Below, piece by piece: positions 8,962 through 17,963 of a stretch of DNA of 64,000 bases. The notes under the pieces were generated by a model that did not search any database, was not told where the DNA came from, and worked only from the letters and a program-made list of their open reading frames with translations. Origin of the DNA: UKL13-3 sp040387195. GTDB taxonomy: Bacteria > Bacteroidota > Bacteroidia > UKL13-3. A program made the translations under genes and the position numbers. Each line of letters begins with the position of its first letter. Positions within the stretch are counted from its first letter, which is position 1. The DNA is taken from the NCBI GenBank assembly GCA_040387195.1, contig JAZKEF010000021.1, forward strand, positions 17,386 to 81,385, in the 5' to 3' direction.

Positions 8962-10095
8962 TTATCTGCTTTGCTCAGCAACCCAGTTTTTCTTGAAATC
9001 TTCCAATTCACCTGCCGTAAACCCGTAGATGGTTTGTAGTTTAGTGATGGCCAATTGCAAATTGTTCGCCTTGTTAACGCGATCTGTAATAAATAAAGAT
9101 GGCTTGTTATTAGGAGCAAGCAATGCATATACCTCATCAATCTGAGTATCTGTGATCAATTTCCCATTTGTAAGGGATTTCCATCCTTTTACAAAACCGA
9201 TACACTCATTGATAGCATGAAGCGATGAAGCTTTATCAGCATCTGTCATAGTAGTTGCAGTAAGTTTTGACAACGAACTGTAGCAATAGTTAATAACAGT
9301 ACCTGCATTTGCTTTTTCCCATGAAAGTTTGATGGTTGCTACAGCATTGTTTCTCTCTCCATCAAATGTACTTCCGGCTTTTACTGCTGCTTGCAATTTC
9401 ATATAGTTATAAGCCATTTTGGTGTAATAGCCTGTACCATCATTTTTATCTCTTCTTGAAGTATAGTTTGCAAAATACTTATCAGCTGAAGTTCCGTATT
9501 TTGCCGCTGTTCCACTATTCACAAAACTTGGGGAAGCTCCGAAAATGTAGATTGATTGGTCGATTTGTTGTTGGGTAACAGTGCTGCCACTGATTAAACC
9601 TGCAGCTTTGTTCATTAATGCCGCTCCAAACAATCCTTTTTCAATAAGTTGCTCAGGCTCGAATCCGTTTTCATCAAACAAATAGCCGCCAAATGTTCCA
9701 CCATTTACGCTGGTAGAATCGGGATGGTAGGTATTTCCGGATGCAGTAGCTATTGTTTCGAACCATCCGCCTGTAGCAGTCAATTCCGTATTGTAAAATG
9801 CTGATGTGATGCTTTGTACGGAAACAGCTCCTGTTGTATAAATAGTATTTACGCCCGAAGCAGTTAATGTATTTGCAGTAACTCTTCCCTTTTTGATTTC
9901 TGTAACCAAAGCATCCATTTGGGTGCGCACAGAAGTAACAGGCTGTATATTAGAAATGTATGACGAACTATCATAAAATGAAGGAACTGTCAGTGTTTGT
10001 GGAGTTGGTGTAGTGGTATCGTCCCCTTCTTCTTTTTTACAAGATACAATTGCCAAAGCCATCAAGGCGTACAAAATGCTGTTTTTCAATATCAT
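8962..10095 (-). CDS. DUF4856 lipoprotein
   Basis: A 377-residue exported lipoprotein. The signal peptide ends at the lipobox AIVSC, followed by KKEEGDD and a Thr/Pro linker. The remainder is soluble and contains the DUF4856-type features FYDSSSYISNIQPVTSVRTQ near the start, TGGWFETIATASGNTY, and GYLFDENGFEPEQLIEKGL. The biochemical function of DUF4856 is not known to me. It is the first gene of the operon with the imelysin-like lipoprotein, the HTTM protein and the TonB receptor, so a role in surface capture of a metal or its chelate is inferred. A consensus promoter lies directly upstream. Confidence 0.8.
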   Translation of the reverse strand: MILKNSILYALMALAIVSCKKEEGDDTTTPTPQTLTVPSFYDSSSYISNIQPVTSVRTQMDALVTEIKKGRVTANTLTASGVNTIYTTGAVSVQSITSAFYNTELTATGGWFETIATASGNTYHPDSTSVNGGTFGGYLFDENGFEPEQLIEKGLFGAALMNKAAGLISGSTVTQQQIDQSIYIFGASPSFVNSGTAAKYGTSADKYFANYTSRRDKNDGTGYYTKMAYNYMKLQAAVKAGSTFDGERNNAVATIKLSWEKANAGTVINYCYSSLSKLTATTMTDADKASSLHAINECIGFVKGWKSLTNGKLITDTQIDEVYALLAPNNKPSLFITDRVNKANNLQLAITKLQTIYGFTAGELEDFKKNWVAEQSR

Positions 10096-10140
10096 AGATG
10101 TCTATTCTTATTTAGATTAATTAAAAATAATTTACGGCTG

Positions 10141-10171
10141 CAAATGTATTCTCAATTTGAAAAAAGACAAA
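10141..10171 (-). promoter_or_regulatory. Bacteroidetes sigma promoter of the DUF4856-imelysin-HTTM-TonB operon
   Basis: On the minus strand TTTG (10171-10168), a 19-nt spacer, then TACATTTG (10148-10141). This fits the Bacteroidetes -33 TTTG / -7 TAnnTTTG consensus exactly, including spacing. The expected transcription start lies about 40 nt upstream of the DUF4856 ATG at 10095. Confidence 0.6.
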
Positions 10172-10251
10172 TGATATTTAGGTGAATATTATATTAATTT
10201 TTCAACTCTTTGTTTATCAATAAATTGAAAGCAATAATTTCGAAAATATCC

Positions 10252-11298
10252 TCACAAATGAGCAATCCGGTCCAAAATTGGGTGGGTGATTTTCCGCCAC
10301 ACCGGAGGAAACAAAGCCGGAATGATCAAACTGGCATAACCTCCGGGAAGAACCGGACTCTTTTCGTATGAGGTTAAGGTGTGAAAAGGCTTAGCTGCAT
10401 AATAATGGTGATCGGCATGGCGGCTTAAATCCACAAGAATAAAACGACTCACAAACTTATCCGTTTGCCAGCTATGCAGTTCATTTACGCGTTCATTTTC
10501 ACTTCTAACCAATCCGTAATGTTCGATATAATTTACATACTCCAGTAAAAAATTTGCCAGCAGGCAATGCACAAACCAGGCGGCAAGGGCAAGCGGACCA
10601 AGTATTACCAGCAATATGGCATCAAATAACACGTGATACAAAAGCTGACGGACCATATAATTTGCCACCCCCCGGGCTGCTTTTCCCTCCCTGCGGCATC
10701 GTTCCGTTTCCAGCTTCCAGGCACTTTTAATTTGCCCCCATCCGCTGGTTACAAAAAACCCATACACCGACTGGCCGCGTTTTGCAGTAGCAGAATCCTT
10801 GCCTGTACCCACCCATTTGTGGTGAACCCGAAGATGCTCAATGAAAAAATAAAAATTGCCGGCAGTGAATAACAAGAATTTTCCGGCCCACTGTGATAGT
10901 ATTCCTTTGCGATGAATAAACTCATGCGCAACAACTATGGCTCCGCTTCCCGTGTATACCGACATGCTCATTGCTGCATACCAGATATGATAATCCGCTA
11001 TGATTTCGTTTTTGACTCCATACATAAAAGAAAGAATACATGCGATTTGCAACGGAACATGCAGCCATAAAATGAGATTGGGAATGGTATCGTTTGAACC
11101 GGTATGTTCCTGTGAACTAAAATTTTTAGTGACAACTTCAACCAAACCTAGTATTACCAATGAATACAATACATTGGCAGCCGACCATACTCCACCATGC
11201 AGGTTTCCGTATACCACAACCAAACCTGGTGTGAGGCTTAAACTATACAACCAATTCCGAAGTGTTGCGTTCATAACGTTTTTCTTTACATGTACCAA
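10252..11298 (-). CDS. alkB: AlkB-type alkane 1-monooxygenase
   Basis: Integral-membrane di-iron hydroxylase of 348 residues that would oxidise a terminal methyl group of alkanes or similar lipids. All family histidine boxes are present: HEFIH at 125-129, HLRVHH at 155-160, and HADHHYY near 310. The AlkB signature NYIEHYGL, which distinguishes the family from ordinary fatty acid desaturases, is also present. Several hydrophobic segments flank the boxes. ATG at 11298 is the ORF start; an internal ATG eight codons later (11274) is equally possible. No rubredoxin or rubredoxin reductase gene is adjacent. It lies upstream of, and on the same strand as, the metal-uptake operon, which has its own promoter. 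Confidence 0.88.
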   Translation of the reverse strand: MVHVKKNVMNATLRNWLYSLSLTPGLVVVYGNLHGGVWSAANVLYSLVILGLVEVVTKNFSSQEHTGSNDTIPNLILWLHVPLQIACILSFMYGVKNEIIADYHIWYAAMSMSVYTGSGAIVVAHEFIHRKGILSQWAGKFLLFTAGNFYFFIEHLRVHHKWVGTGKDSATAKRGQSVYGFFVTSGWGQIKSAWKLETERCRREGKAARGVANYMVRQLLYHVLFDAILLVILGPLALAAWFVHCLLANFLLEYVNYIEHYGLVRSENERVNELHSWQTDKFVSRFILVDLSRHADHHYYAAKPFHTLTSYEKSPVLPGGYASLIIPALFPPVWRKITHPILDRIAHL

Positions 11299-11441
11299 GG
11301 TAATAATGAGAATGTGAAATAAAGAAAAAGACTTCCGGGATTTTCAAACGAGGCACTAAGCAAGGTCGTTTCATAAGAAGCTCCTTCGTGTCTTTCTTCC
11401 TCCCACTATTTTGAACATTAGTGTGAAAAAGATATCGTCAA

Positions 11442-12920
11442 TTAATGTGTTTGCAGGAATGTAATTGATGCTTCAATATCATTATGTAGGAATCTATCCT
11501 TATCTACGAACGAAACAACCTTGCGGTAATCTGCAACCATGCTTTCAACTGTTTCAGAGCTCTTCATAGGTCTCCTGAATTCCAATGCCTGCGTAGCATT
11601 TAACAGTTCAATTGCCAATACACGCTCCGTATTTTTCATCACACGTAAACACTTTGTTGCCGCATTGGCACCCATGCTTACATGATCTTCCTGTCCGTTG
11701 CTACTTACAATACTATCAACCGAAGCCGGTGTACACAGTTGTTTGTTCTGACTTACAATAGAAGCAGCAGTGTATTGCGGAATCATCATTCCTGAATTCA
11801 AACCCGGATTGGGTGTTAAGAATGCCGGCAATTCACGCAATCCTGAAATCAGCTGATAGGTTCTGCGTTCTGAGATGCTGCCCAACTCGGCCGTTGCAAT
11901 AGCTAAGAAATCCAGCACCAACGCAAGAGGTTGCCCATGAAAGTTCCCTCCCGACAAAATCAAATCATCATCGGTAAAAATGTTTGGGTTATCGGTTACC
12001 GAAACCATTTCGGTTGATACAACCGATGCAACATAATTAAATGTATCGCGGCTTGCACCGTGTACCTGCGGAACACAACGGAACGCATACGGATCCTGCA
12101 CCTGTACTTTATTACGATGTGCTATTTCACTATCTGCAAGCAGGGAACGGATCTGTTGTGCCGTTTCAATTTGTCCGGCATGCGGACGTATTGCATGGAG
12201 TTGCGGAGAGAATGGTTCCAGTTTAGCATCAAATGCATCGATGGAAATAGCTGCAATATGGTTGGCATGGTTGTATAGTTGTTGTGCCTTCAACACACAC
12301 CAAACACCATATGATAACATAAACTGCGTTCCGTTGATGAGTGCCAATCCTTCTTTCGACTGGAGCTTGATTGGCTCAACATTGATGGTTGAAGCGTCTT
12401 CCTCCTTCCAGCTTCCATCCTTCATTTTCCAGATTTTTCCCTCACCAAATAGTGGTAAACATAAATGCGCCAACGGAGCCAAATCCCCTGAAGCGCCCAA
12501 AGAACCCTGTTCATATACAACCGGAAGAATATCGTTATTGAAAAAGTAGATTAGGCGTTCCACCGTTTCCACCTGCACACCACTGTTTCCGTAACTGAGT
12601 GATTGTACCTTGAGTAACAACATCAGCTTCACTATTTCCTGGGGCACATAATCGCCCGTACCACAAGCATGCGAGCGTAATAAATTGTACTGCAATTGTT
12701 CCAACTCATCGTGCGAAATTTGGGTATTACACAAAGAACCAAAACCTGTATTGATGCCATAAAATACGGCATCTTTATTCTCCATTTTTTTATCGAGGTA
12801 GCCGCGGCAATCAGCTATGCGTTGTTTTGCTTCGGCTGATAAAACAATTGTTTTGTTCTCTTTGATGATGGAAGAGATATCGGCCAGGGTGAGTGTTGAG
12901 TTTATTTCGAATGTCGTCAT
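11442..12920 (-). CDS. hutH: Histidine ammonia-lyase
   Basis: Deaminates L-histidine to trans-urocanate and ammonia, the first step of histidine degradation. The 492 residues match the family length. The A143-S144-G145 triad in GSLGASGDLAPLAH forms the MIO prosthetic group. Also visible are the FYGINTGFGSL segment with the catalytic tyrosine, NGTQFMLSYG, the histidine-lyase PQVHGASRD segment, and TDNPNIF. No hutU, hutI or hutG is adjacent. The gene follows hisS by 35 bp on the same strand, which could place histidine-tRNA charging and histidine breakdown in one transcript. Confidence 0.93.
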   Translation of the reverse strand: MTTFEINSTLTLADISSIIKENKTIVLSAEAKQRIADCRGYLDKKMENKDAVFYGINTGFGSLCNTQISHDELEQLQYNLLRSHACGTGDYVPQEIVKLMLLLKVQSLSYGNSGVQVETVERLIYFFNNDILPVVYEQGSLGASGDLAPLAHLCLPLFGEGKIWKMKDGSWKEEDASTINVEPIKLQSKEGLALINGTQFMLSYGVWCVLKAQQLYNHANHIAAISIDAFDAKLEPFSPQLHAIRPHAGQIETAQQIRSLLADSEIAHRNKVQVQDPYAFRCVPQVHGASRDTFNYVASVVSTEMVSVTDNPNIFTDDDLILSGGNFHGQPLALVLDFLAIATAELGSISERRTYQLISGLRELPAFLTPNPGLNSGMMIPQYTAASIVSQNKQLCTPASVDSIVSSNGQEDHVSMGANAATKCLRVMKNTERVLAIELLNATQALEFRRPMKSSETVESMVADYRKVVSFVDKDRFLHNDIEASITFLQTH

Positions 12921-12955
12921 AGTATTAAACGCTGAAGCGCGGAGGGCGCGAAGTT

Positions 12956-14425
12956 TTATTTTGTTAGATGATGGATAATGTCGGTTATAGACAGCGTTGT
13001 TTCAGTTTTTTCAATCATGTTTTTAAGCACCAATGAGCCGTCTGATTTTAGGATGAGCGTATATGGTATCTGCAAGGCATCCGCATAATTCATAGGTTTG
13101 AGCATCGGCTTTTCCTTTTCCTTATTTGATTTGGGCAACTCCGGATACAACTCGGATGCAATGCCGGCATCTCTCAATTGTTTGGTGATGCTGATTCCGG
13201 TTTGCAATGTAGGTTCATCAAAAGCACAAACCAATACTTTAGTCGAGGTAGCGTTTAATCCTTCGGGAAACAACTTCAGCTCATCCATCACATCGTAAAT
13301 ACGATCTAATCCGAATGAAATGCCCACTCCCGAAACATTTGGCAAACCGAATATTCCTGTGAGGTTATCGTACCGTCCGCCACCGCCAATGCTGGATGTG
13401 AGGGTTCCTTCGGAAGATACCACTTCAAAAATACAGCCGGTGTAGTAAGATAAGCCTCTGGCCAGACTGAAGTCGGCCGTTATGTTAATTGTGTTATCTG
13501 TTGCTTGTGTTATTTGTTCTATTCCGTTGAATATAAACTCAAGTTCTTCAATTCCTTTTAACCCTTCTGTGGAAGATTGCAATTTTGATTTGAGCTGGTT
13601 GAGAATGATTTTGTTTTCCCCCTTGATGGTTATAATATCAAACAACCTGTTGAGTTCATCACTCTTAAAACCTTGCTCTGATAACTCCTTGCGCACACCT
13701 TCTTCACCAATCTTATCCAGTTTATCAATCGCAACAGCAATACTGCTCATCGCATCAACCGATTTCACTACTTCAGCAATCCCCGCCAAAACCTTACGGT
13801 TATTCATTCTCAATTCATACTTCTCAATTCCCAATTTACGAAATGCTTCATCATACATCTGAATCAGATCCAGTTCATTTAACAAACTATCGCTTCCTAC
13901 CACATCTGCATCGCATTGCCAAAACTCCCGGTACCGGCCTTTCTGCGGCCTGTCTGCTCTCCATACTGGTTGCATCTGATAACGTTTGAAGGGGAATGTA
14001 ATTTCATTTCTGTTCATCACCACATAACGGGCAAAAGGAACGGTAAGGTCATAGCGTAGTCCTTTTTCTGTTGTCTTACGCAAGATAGATTTGAGAAGTC
14101 TGCTTCTTTTTCCATCCTCAGGTACACTAATTTCAATATTGGGTAAATGTGAATTGAGTTGTTTCAGGTTGAAACGCTCATTATCCTCTTCAATCAATTC
14201 GTCAAAGGGATTTCCGCTATTCAACACCCGGAACAATAACTTATCACCTTCATCACCATATTTACCTTCCAACGTAGAAAGGTTTTCCATAGTCGGTGTT
14301 TCAATAGGCATGAAGCCGTATTTTTTAAATACCGTTTCAATAGTAGTTAAAATGTATTTGCGCTTTTGCACTTCGGCAGGACCGAAATCGCGCGTACCTT
14401 TTGGAATGCTTGGTTTTTGTGCCAT
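12956..14425 (-). CDS. hisS: Histidyl-tRNA synthetase
   Basis: Class II aminoacyl-tRNA synthetase that charges tRNA-His. It starts MAQKPSIPKGTRDFGPAEVQ. Motif 2 reads YQMQPVWRADRPQKGRYREF, the histidine-specific loops are GLSYYTGCIFE and GGGGRYDNL, and motif 3 is GVGISFGLDRIYDVM. The C-terminal anticodon-binding domain starts near residue 390 (VLVCAFDEPTLQTG). The length of 489 residues is slightly above the common 420-460 because of extra sequence around residues 85-110 and 230-300. Confidence 0.95.
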   Translation of the reverse strand: MAQKPSIPKGTRDFGPAEVQKRKYILTTIETVFKKYGFMPIETPTMENLSTLEGKYGDEGDKLLFRVLNSGNPFDELIEEDNERFNLKQLNSHLPNIEISVPEDGKRSRLLKSILRKTTEKGLRYDLTVPFARYVVMNRNEITFPFKRYQMQPVWRADRPQKGRYREFWQCDADVVGSDSLLNELDLIQMYDEAFRKLGIEKYELRMNNRKVLAGIAEVVKSVDAMSSIAVAIDKLDKIGEEGVRKELSEQGFKSDELNRLFDIITIKGENKIILNQLKSKLQSSTEGLKGIEELEFIFNGIEQITQATDNTINITADFSLARGLSYYTGCIFEVVSSEGTLTSSIGGGGRYDNLTGIFGLPNVSGVGISFGLDRIYDVMDELKLFPEGLNATSTKVLVCAFDEPTLQTGISITKQLRDAGIASELYPELPKSNKEKEKPMLKPMNYADALQIPYTLILKSDGSLVLKNMIEKTETTLSITDIIHHLTK

Positions 14426-14450
14426 AAATCTTGGTGAATAGTTATTTGTT

Positions 14451-14511
14451 ATTAGGTTATTGAGTTATTCCTTGTCGTTGGAAATAACCTAATACCACAT
14501 AACTCAATAAC
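14451..14511. repeat. Overlapping inverted repeats upstream of hisS
   Basis: Two perfect inverted pairs overlap here: attaggttatt (14451-14461) with aataacctaat (14483-14493), and gttattgagttat (14456-14468) with ataactcaataac (14499-14511). They cannot both form at once, so alternative structures are possible. The 15-mer ggttattgagttatt (14455-14469) recurs exactly at 62422-62436. Confidence 0.7.
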
Positions 14512-14551
14512 AATAATCGGGTGGCGAAAATACACAAACCCCTATAAAATT

Positions 14552-14857
14552 TTATGGATTAAGTTTATCGGGACTTTGGCGGGAGTCGAAGACTTCAAGA
14601 ATGATTACCTGAAGAGCCTGTTTATGTATAGTGTAAATAATTTTGTAATTGACAGATACAAGCACGTAGTAGTCAATGTTTGCAATACTTTCAATTCTTC
14701 CGAGATAAGGTTGTTCGGCCAATAGCCTTATATCATTACGTATTCCGTCATTAATATTTCGGGCCATTTGCCTTGAAATACGCCAAAAGTAATAATCATA
14801 AACTGCTTTAATGGATTGCTTAGCCTCCGGGGTTATGAGTACTTTGTGTTTCACCAT
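14552..14857 (-). CDS. RelE/ParE-family toxin
   Basis: A 101-residue basic protein of the type II toxin superfamily RelE/ParE. It has the expected start VKHKVLITPEAKQSIKAVYD, a helical hairpin, the LLAEQPYLGR segment, and the C-terminal strands YYVLVSVNYKIIYTIHK and VIILEVFDSRQSP. ParE-like members poison gyrase and RelE-like members cleave mRNA; this sequence looks closer to ParE. Its start overlaps the end of the antitoxin gene by 7 bp, the usual antitoxin-first arrangement. Confidence 0.85.
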   Translation of the reverse strand: MVKHKVLITPEAKQSIKAVYDYYFWRISRQMARNINDGIRNDIRLLAEQPYLGRIESIANIDYYVLVSVNYKIIYTIHKQALQVIILEVFDSRQSPDKLNP

Positions 14858-15090
14858 GCATCCATTTCTTTTTCAAAGTCCTCAAATGAAGTTATATCAC
14901 CTTTGGCAATGCTATCCAAGCCAGCCTTGATTCTGGCTTCATACTCTAAAGCAGATAATGGCTTAATGGTATCTTTATAAAGTTCGGCTTTTAACTCATC
15001 AAGTAACACCTGCACATGCTGCATGTCCTTAATGTCACTTGCCTGCTGCAATGACCGGATAATTTCCTGCTTTAATTCGGTGGTTGACAT
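14851..15090 (-). CDS. Antitoxin of the ParE-type pair
   Basis: A 79-residue acidic protein directly upstream of and overlapping the toxin gene. ATG at 15090 (MSTTELKQEIIRSL) is preferred over an in-frame GTG at 15117, because the latter lies next to a candidate promoter element and adds a peptide without family resemblance. The N-terminal half is predicted helical (LKQEIIRSLQQASDIKDMQH). The C-terminal half (AGLDSIAKGDITSFEDFEKE) resembles antitoxins that wrap around RelE/ParE toxins. No clear DNA-binding domain can be identified by eye. The function is inferred mainly from gene arrangement. Confidence 0.75.
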   Translation of the reverse strand: MSTTELKQEIIRSLQQASDIKDMQHVQVLLDELKAELYKDTIKPLSALEYEARIKAGLDSIAKGDITSFEDFEKEMDAW

Positions 15091-15105
15091 ATGAATATCT
15101 TTATT

Positions 15106-15137
15106 CAAAAATAACACAATTTTTAATTCATTGCAAA
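15106..15137 (-). promoter_or_regulatory. Possible promoter of the toxin-antitoxin operon
   Basis: On the minus strand TTTG (15137-15134), a 20-nt spacer, and TATTTTTG (15113-15106), close to the Bacteroidetes consensus. It overlaps the 3' end of the serine hydrolase gene and predicts a leader of about ten nucleotides before the ATG at 15090. Confidence 0.35.
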
Positions 15138-16283
15138 AGCTGCATCCAGATAAGTATAGATATCAACCGGCATATCATTGCCATTCTTTTCACCCCGTTT
15201 GTGGCCCAACCGTACTACTATCATATTCAAATCTGGTATGGCAAATACATATTGTCCGCGGATGCCCCTCAGGTAAAAAATAGGATGTTCCTTGTATTTC
15301 ATCATCCAGCATTGGTATCCGTAATTGTCAATTGGTTTGAGTGTTTCATGGTCATTTAAACAGGCGATGGTAAGTGCTTCCTGAACAAAAGATGAGTCAA
15401 CAATCTGATCTCCGTTCCAGTTTCCCTGATGCATGAGAAGTTTTGCCAAACGGGCATAATCACGGGCGGTTGTGTAAAAACAGCAACTCACTTTTTCCAT
15501 CCCTTTTTCATCCGTACTCCAGTAAGCCTTATCCTCGGCTCCCAACCGCTTCCATAATTTCTCACTCGCGTAATCCGCAACATTTTTGCCGGTTACCTTT
15601 TTCAAGATCATTCCCAATAATTGGGAATCACCGCCTTTATAATACCAAACAAGACCGGGAGTATCCCTGGCCTCAGCCTTTAGCGTAAGCTCATTTACAT
15701 CATCTCCATAATATGCTTCGGCAGGCCACGCAAAAGGACTTGCATAGTCTTCCTTAAAATCGATCCCGCTGCTCATGGTCAATAAATGCTTAAGGGTAAT
15801 TTTTGCCTTGCCACCTTCTCTGAACTCCGGTAAATAATTCGACACCGGCTCGTCCACATTCTTTATCAGACCTTCCTTCAATGCTATTCCAATCAATACA
15901 GCATTGATGCTTTTTGCCATCGAAAAGGAATTCACCACAGAATGTTCATCATATCCTTCCCAATACTGCTCATGCTGTATGCTATCGTTTTTGATGACCA
16001 AAAAACCAACCGTTTCATATTTCGCAAATTCACCTAAAAACCCGATATCGATTACCCGCTTATTGTAGTTTACCGATTGTGGCCATGGTTGCGGTTGACC
16101 GTTGGCAACCTCATGGTATGGGAATAAGGTAAGCTCATCAATATCCGGTCCTGATTTTCCACTCAAAACAGTCATTGCCAGCACCTTATTGATATACCAA
16201 TTACCGGTAACCAGCAACAGCAGCTCTGCAACGATAAGAAGGGTAAACACAGTAACGAGGATACGTTTGAGAATCTTTTGCAT
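15123..16283 (-). CDS. Serine hydrolase (class C beta-lactamase / penicillin-binding-like family)
   Basis: A 386-residue membrane-anchored serine hydrolase. ATG at 16283 (MQKILKRILVTVFTLLIV) is chosen because it starts at an N-terminal hydrophobic anchor; upstream in-frame codons add a non-family extension that runs into the divergent purH promoter region. The nucleophile motif is SMAK in SFSMAKSINAVLIG. Next come TLKHLLTMSSGIDF and WYYKGGDSQLLGMIL, where the usual Tyr-x-Asn reads YKG. Near the C-terminus GHKRG occupies the place of the K/H-T-G motif. Relatives are esterases, peptidases or of unknown function, and true beta-lactamase activity is not implied. Confidence 0.83.
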   Translation of the reverse strand: MQKILKRILVTVFTLLIVAELLLLVTGNWYINKVLAMTVLSGKSGPDIDELTLFPYHEVANGQPQPWPQSVNYNKRVIDIGFLGEFAKYETVGFLVIKNDSIQHEQYWEGYDEHSVVNSFSMAKSINAVLIGIALKEGLIKNVDEPVSNYLPEFREGGKAKITLKHLLTMSSGIDFKEDYASPFAWPAEAYYGDDVNELTLKAEARDTPGLVWYYKGGDSQLLGMILKKVTGKNVADYASEKLWKRLGAEDKAYWSTDEKGMEKVSCCFYTTARDYARLAKLLMHQGNWNGDQIVDSSFVQEALTIACLNDHETLKPIDNYGYQCWMMKYKEHPIFYLRGIRGQYVFAIPDLNMIVVRLGHKRGEKNGNDMPVDIYTYLDAAFAMN

Positions 16284-16370
16284 AGTGATGTCTTGATAAA
16301 GCAACATACCGCTTTTTTGGCCCGCATCCAAACCACTCAACACATGGCAAAACATAAATCAGTAAAATTT

Positions 16371-16396
16371 CTCAAATCCCAACTCTCAAATCCCAA
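16371..16396. repeat. Short tandem repeat in the divergent promoter region of purH
   Basis: The 12-mer ctcaaatcccaa occurs at 16371-16382 and again at 16385-16396. It lies between the divergent serine hydrolase and purH genes, just upstream of a TATTTTCG element that resembles the phylum's -7 box. Confidence 0.5.
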
Positions 16397-16439
16397 ATTG
16401 TTATTCTATTTTCGCGCCACTTTTAACCACCACCAACAC

Positions 16440-17963
16440 ATGCAACAACCCAGAAAAATAGCCAATGCCCTTATTTCAGTATTTTACAAAGACGGTTTGG
16501 AGCCATTGGCAAAAGCCTTAAACCAGTTGGGTGTAAACATATACTCAACCGGAGGAACACAAGAGTTTATAGAAAAGTTAGGCCTCAAGGTACATGCGGT
16601 GGAGGATCTTACGGGCTACCCAAGCATTTTGGGCGGACGTGTAAAAACATTGCATCCGAAGGTATTTGGAGGGATTTTGGCGAGACGTTCGAACGAGCAG
16701 GACCAGAAGGAAGTAAAGGAATTTGACATTCCGTTTTTTGATCTTGTTGTGGTGGATTTGTATCCGTTTGAAGAAACCGTAAAATCAACTTCGGAAGAGG
16801 CGAAGATTATTGAAAAAATTGATATTGGCGGTGTTTCACTGATTCGTGCTGCTGCCAAAAATTTTAACGATACCATTATTGTTTGCGATAAGAACGATTG
16901 TCCGAAACTGGCCGAAACGTTGCTGGCCCAACAAGGTGAAACATCAATTGACCAGCGCAGGGTTTTTGCTACCAAAGCTTTCCATGTGACTTCGGATTAT
17001 GATGGTAAAATTTTCCAATACTTTGACAAGGAAACAACAACAGCTTTTAAAGCCAGTATAGAACCATCCAAGGTTTTGCGTTATGGAGAAAACCCACACC
17101 AGAAAGGTGTTTTTTATGGCAACCTTAACGAAATACTTACCCAAAAACATGGCAAGGAGTTATCATACAACAACCTGTTGGATATTGATGCTGCATTGAA
17201 CCTGATCGGTGACTTCAGCGAACCTACCGTTGCCATTATCAAGCATAACAACCCATGTGGGGTGGCTTCCCGCAAAACCATTCTCGAAGCATGGAATGAT
17301 GCTTTATCGGGTGATCCGATTTCGGCATTCGGTGGTGTAATCGTTTCCAACCAACCAATTGATGAAGCAACAGCAACGGAAATTGATAAGATCTTTATGG
17401 AGGTATTGATTGCTCCGGGTTACGAAGGCAATGCTTTGCAGATTTTACAGTCTAAAAAGAACCGGGTATTGCTACAGTTGAATGGTAAATTACCGGGTGG
17501 CAAACAATACCGCAGCTTATTGAACGGTGTGGTGGAACAGGATAAAAACGAAGTGATTCTAACCAAAGAAAACTTAACATTGGTTACCCAAACTGCAGCT
17601 GACGAAGCTACCCTGAACGATATGTTGTTTGCAGATAAGATTGTAAAACATACAAAGTCGAATACGATTGTATTGGCAAAAGGTGGTAAACTACTGGGAA
17701 TTGGTTGCGGACAAACATCGCGTGTGGATGCATTGAAACAAGCCATTGCCAAAGCACAGGCTTTTGAGTTTGATTTAACCGGGGCAGTGATGAGCAGTGA
17801 TGCGTTTTTCCCCTTCCCTGATTGTGTGGAGATAGCCGATAACGCAGGAATCAAGAGTGTGATTCAACCTGGCGGATCCATTAAGGATGATGCCAGCATT
17901 ACGTATTGCAACGACCACGGAATAGCTATGTATTTTACAGGAACAAGGCATTTCAAACACTAG
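16440..17963 (+). CDS. purH: Bifunctional AICAR transformylase / IMP cyclohydrolase
   Basis: Catalyses the last two steps of IMP synthesis. The start at 16440 (MQQPRKIANALISVFYKDGL) aligns with the family; an in-frame ATG at 16278 would add 54 residues of non-family sequence crossing the promoter region. The N-terminal MGS-like cyclohydrolase domain is residues 1-190 (STGGTQEFIEKLG, GGRVKTLHPKVFGGIL). The C-terminal transformylase domain has LRYGENPHQKG, AIIKHNNPCGVA, SAFGGVIVSN, and ends with SVIQPGGSIKDD and FTGTRHFKH. The length of 507 residues is normal. Confidence 0.96.
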   Translation: MQQPRKIANALISVFYKDGLEPLAKALNQLGVNIYSTGGTQEFIEKLGLKVHAVEDLTGYPSILGGRVKTLHPKVFGGILARRSNEQDQKEVKEFDIPFFDLVVVDLYPFEETVKSTSEEAKIIEKIDIGGVSLIRAAAKNFNDTIIVCDKNDCPKLAETLLAQQGETSIDQRRVFATKAFHVTSDYDGKIFQYFDKETTTAFKASIEPSKVLRYGENPHQKGVFYGNLNEILTQKHGKELSYNNLLDIDAALNLIGDFSEPTVAIIKHNNPCGVASRKTILEAWNDALSGDPISAFGGVIVSNQPIDEATATEIDKIFMEVLIAPGYEGNALQILQSKKNRVLLQLNGKLPGGKQYRSLLNGVVEQDKNEVILTKENLTLVTQTAADEATLNDMLFADKIVKHTKSNTIVLAKGGKLLGIGCGQTSRVDALKQAIAKAQAFEFDLTGAVMSSDAFFPFPDCVEIADNAGIKSVIQPGGSIKDDASITYCNDHGIAMYFTGTRHFKH

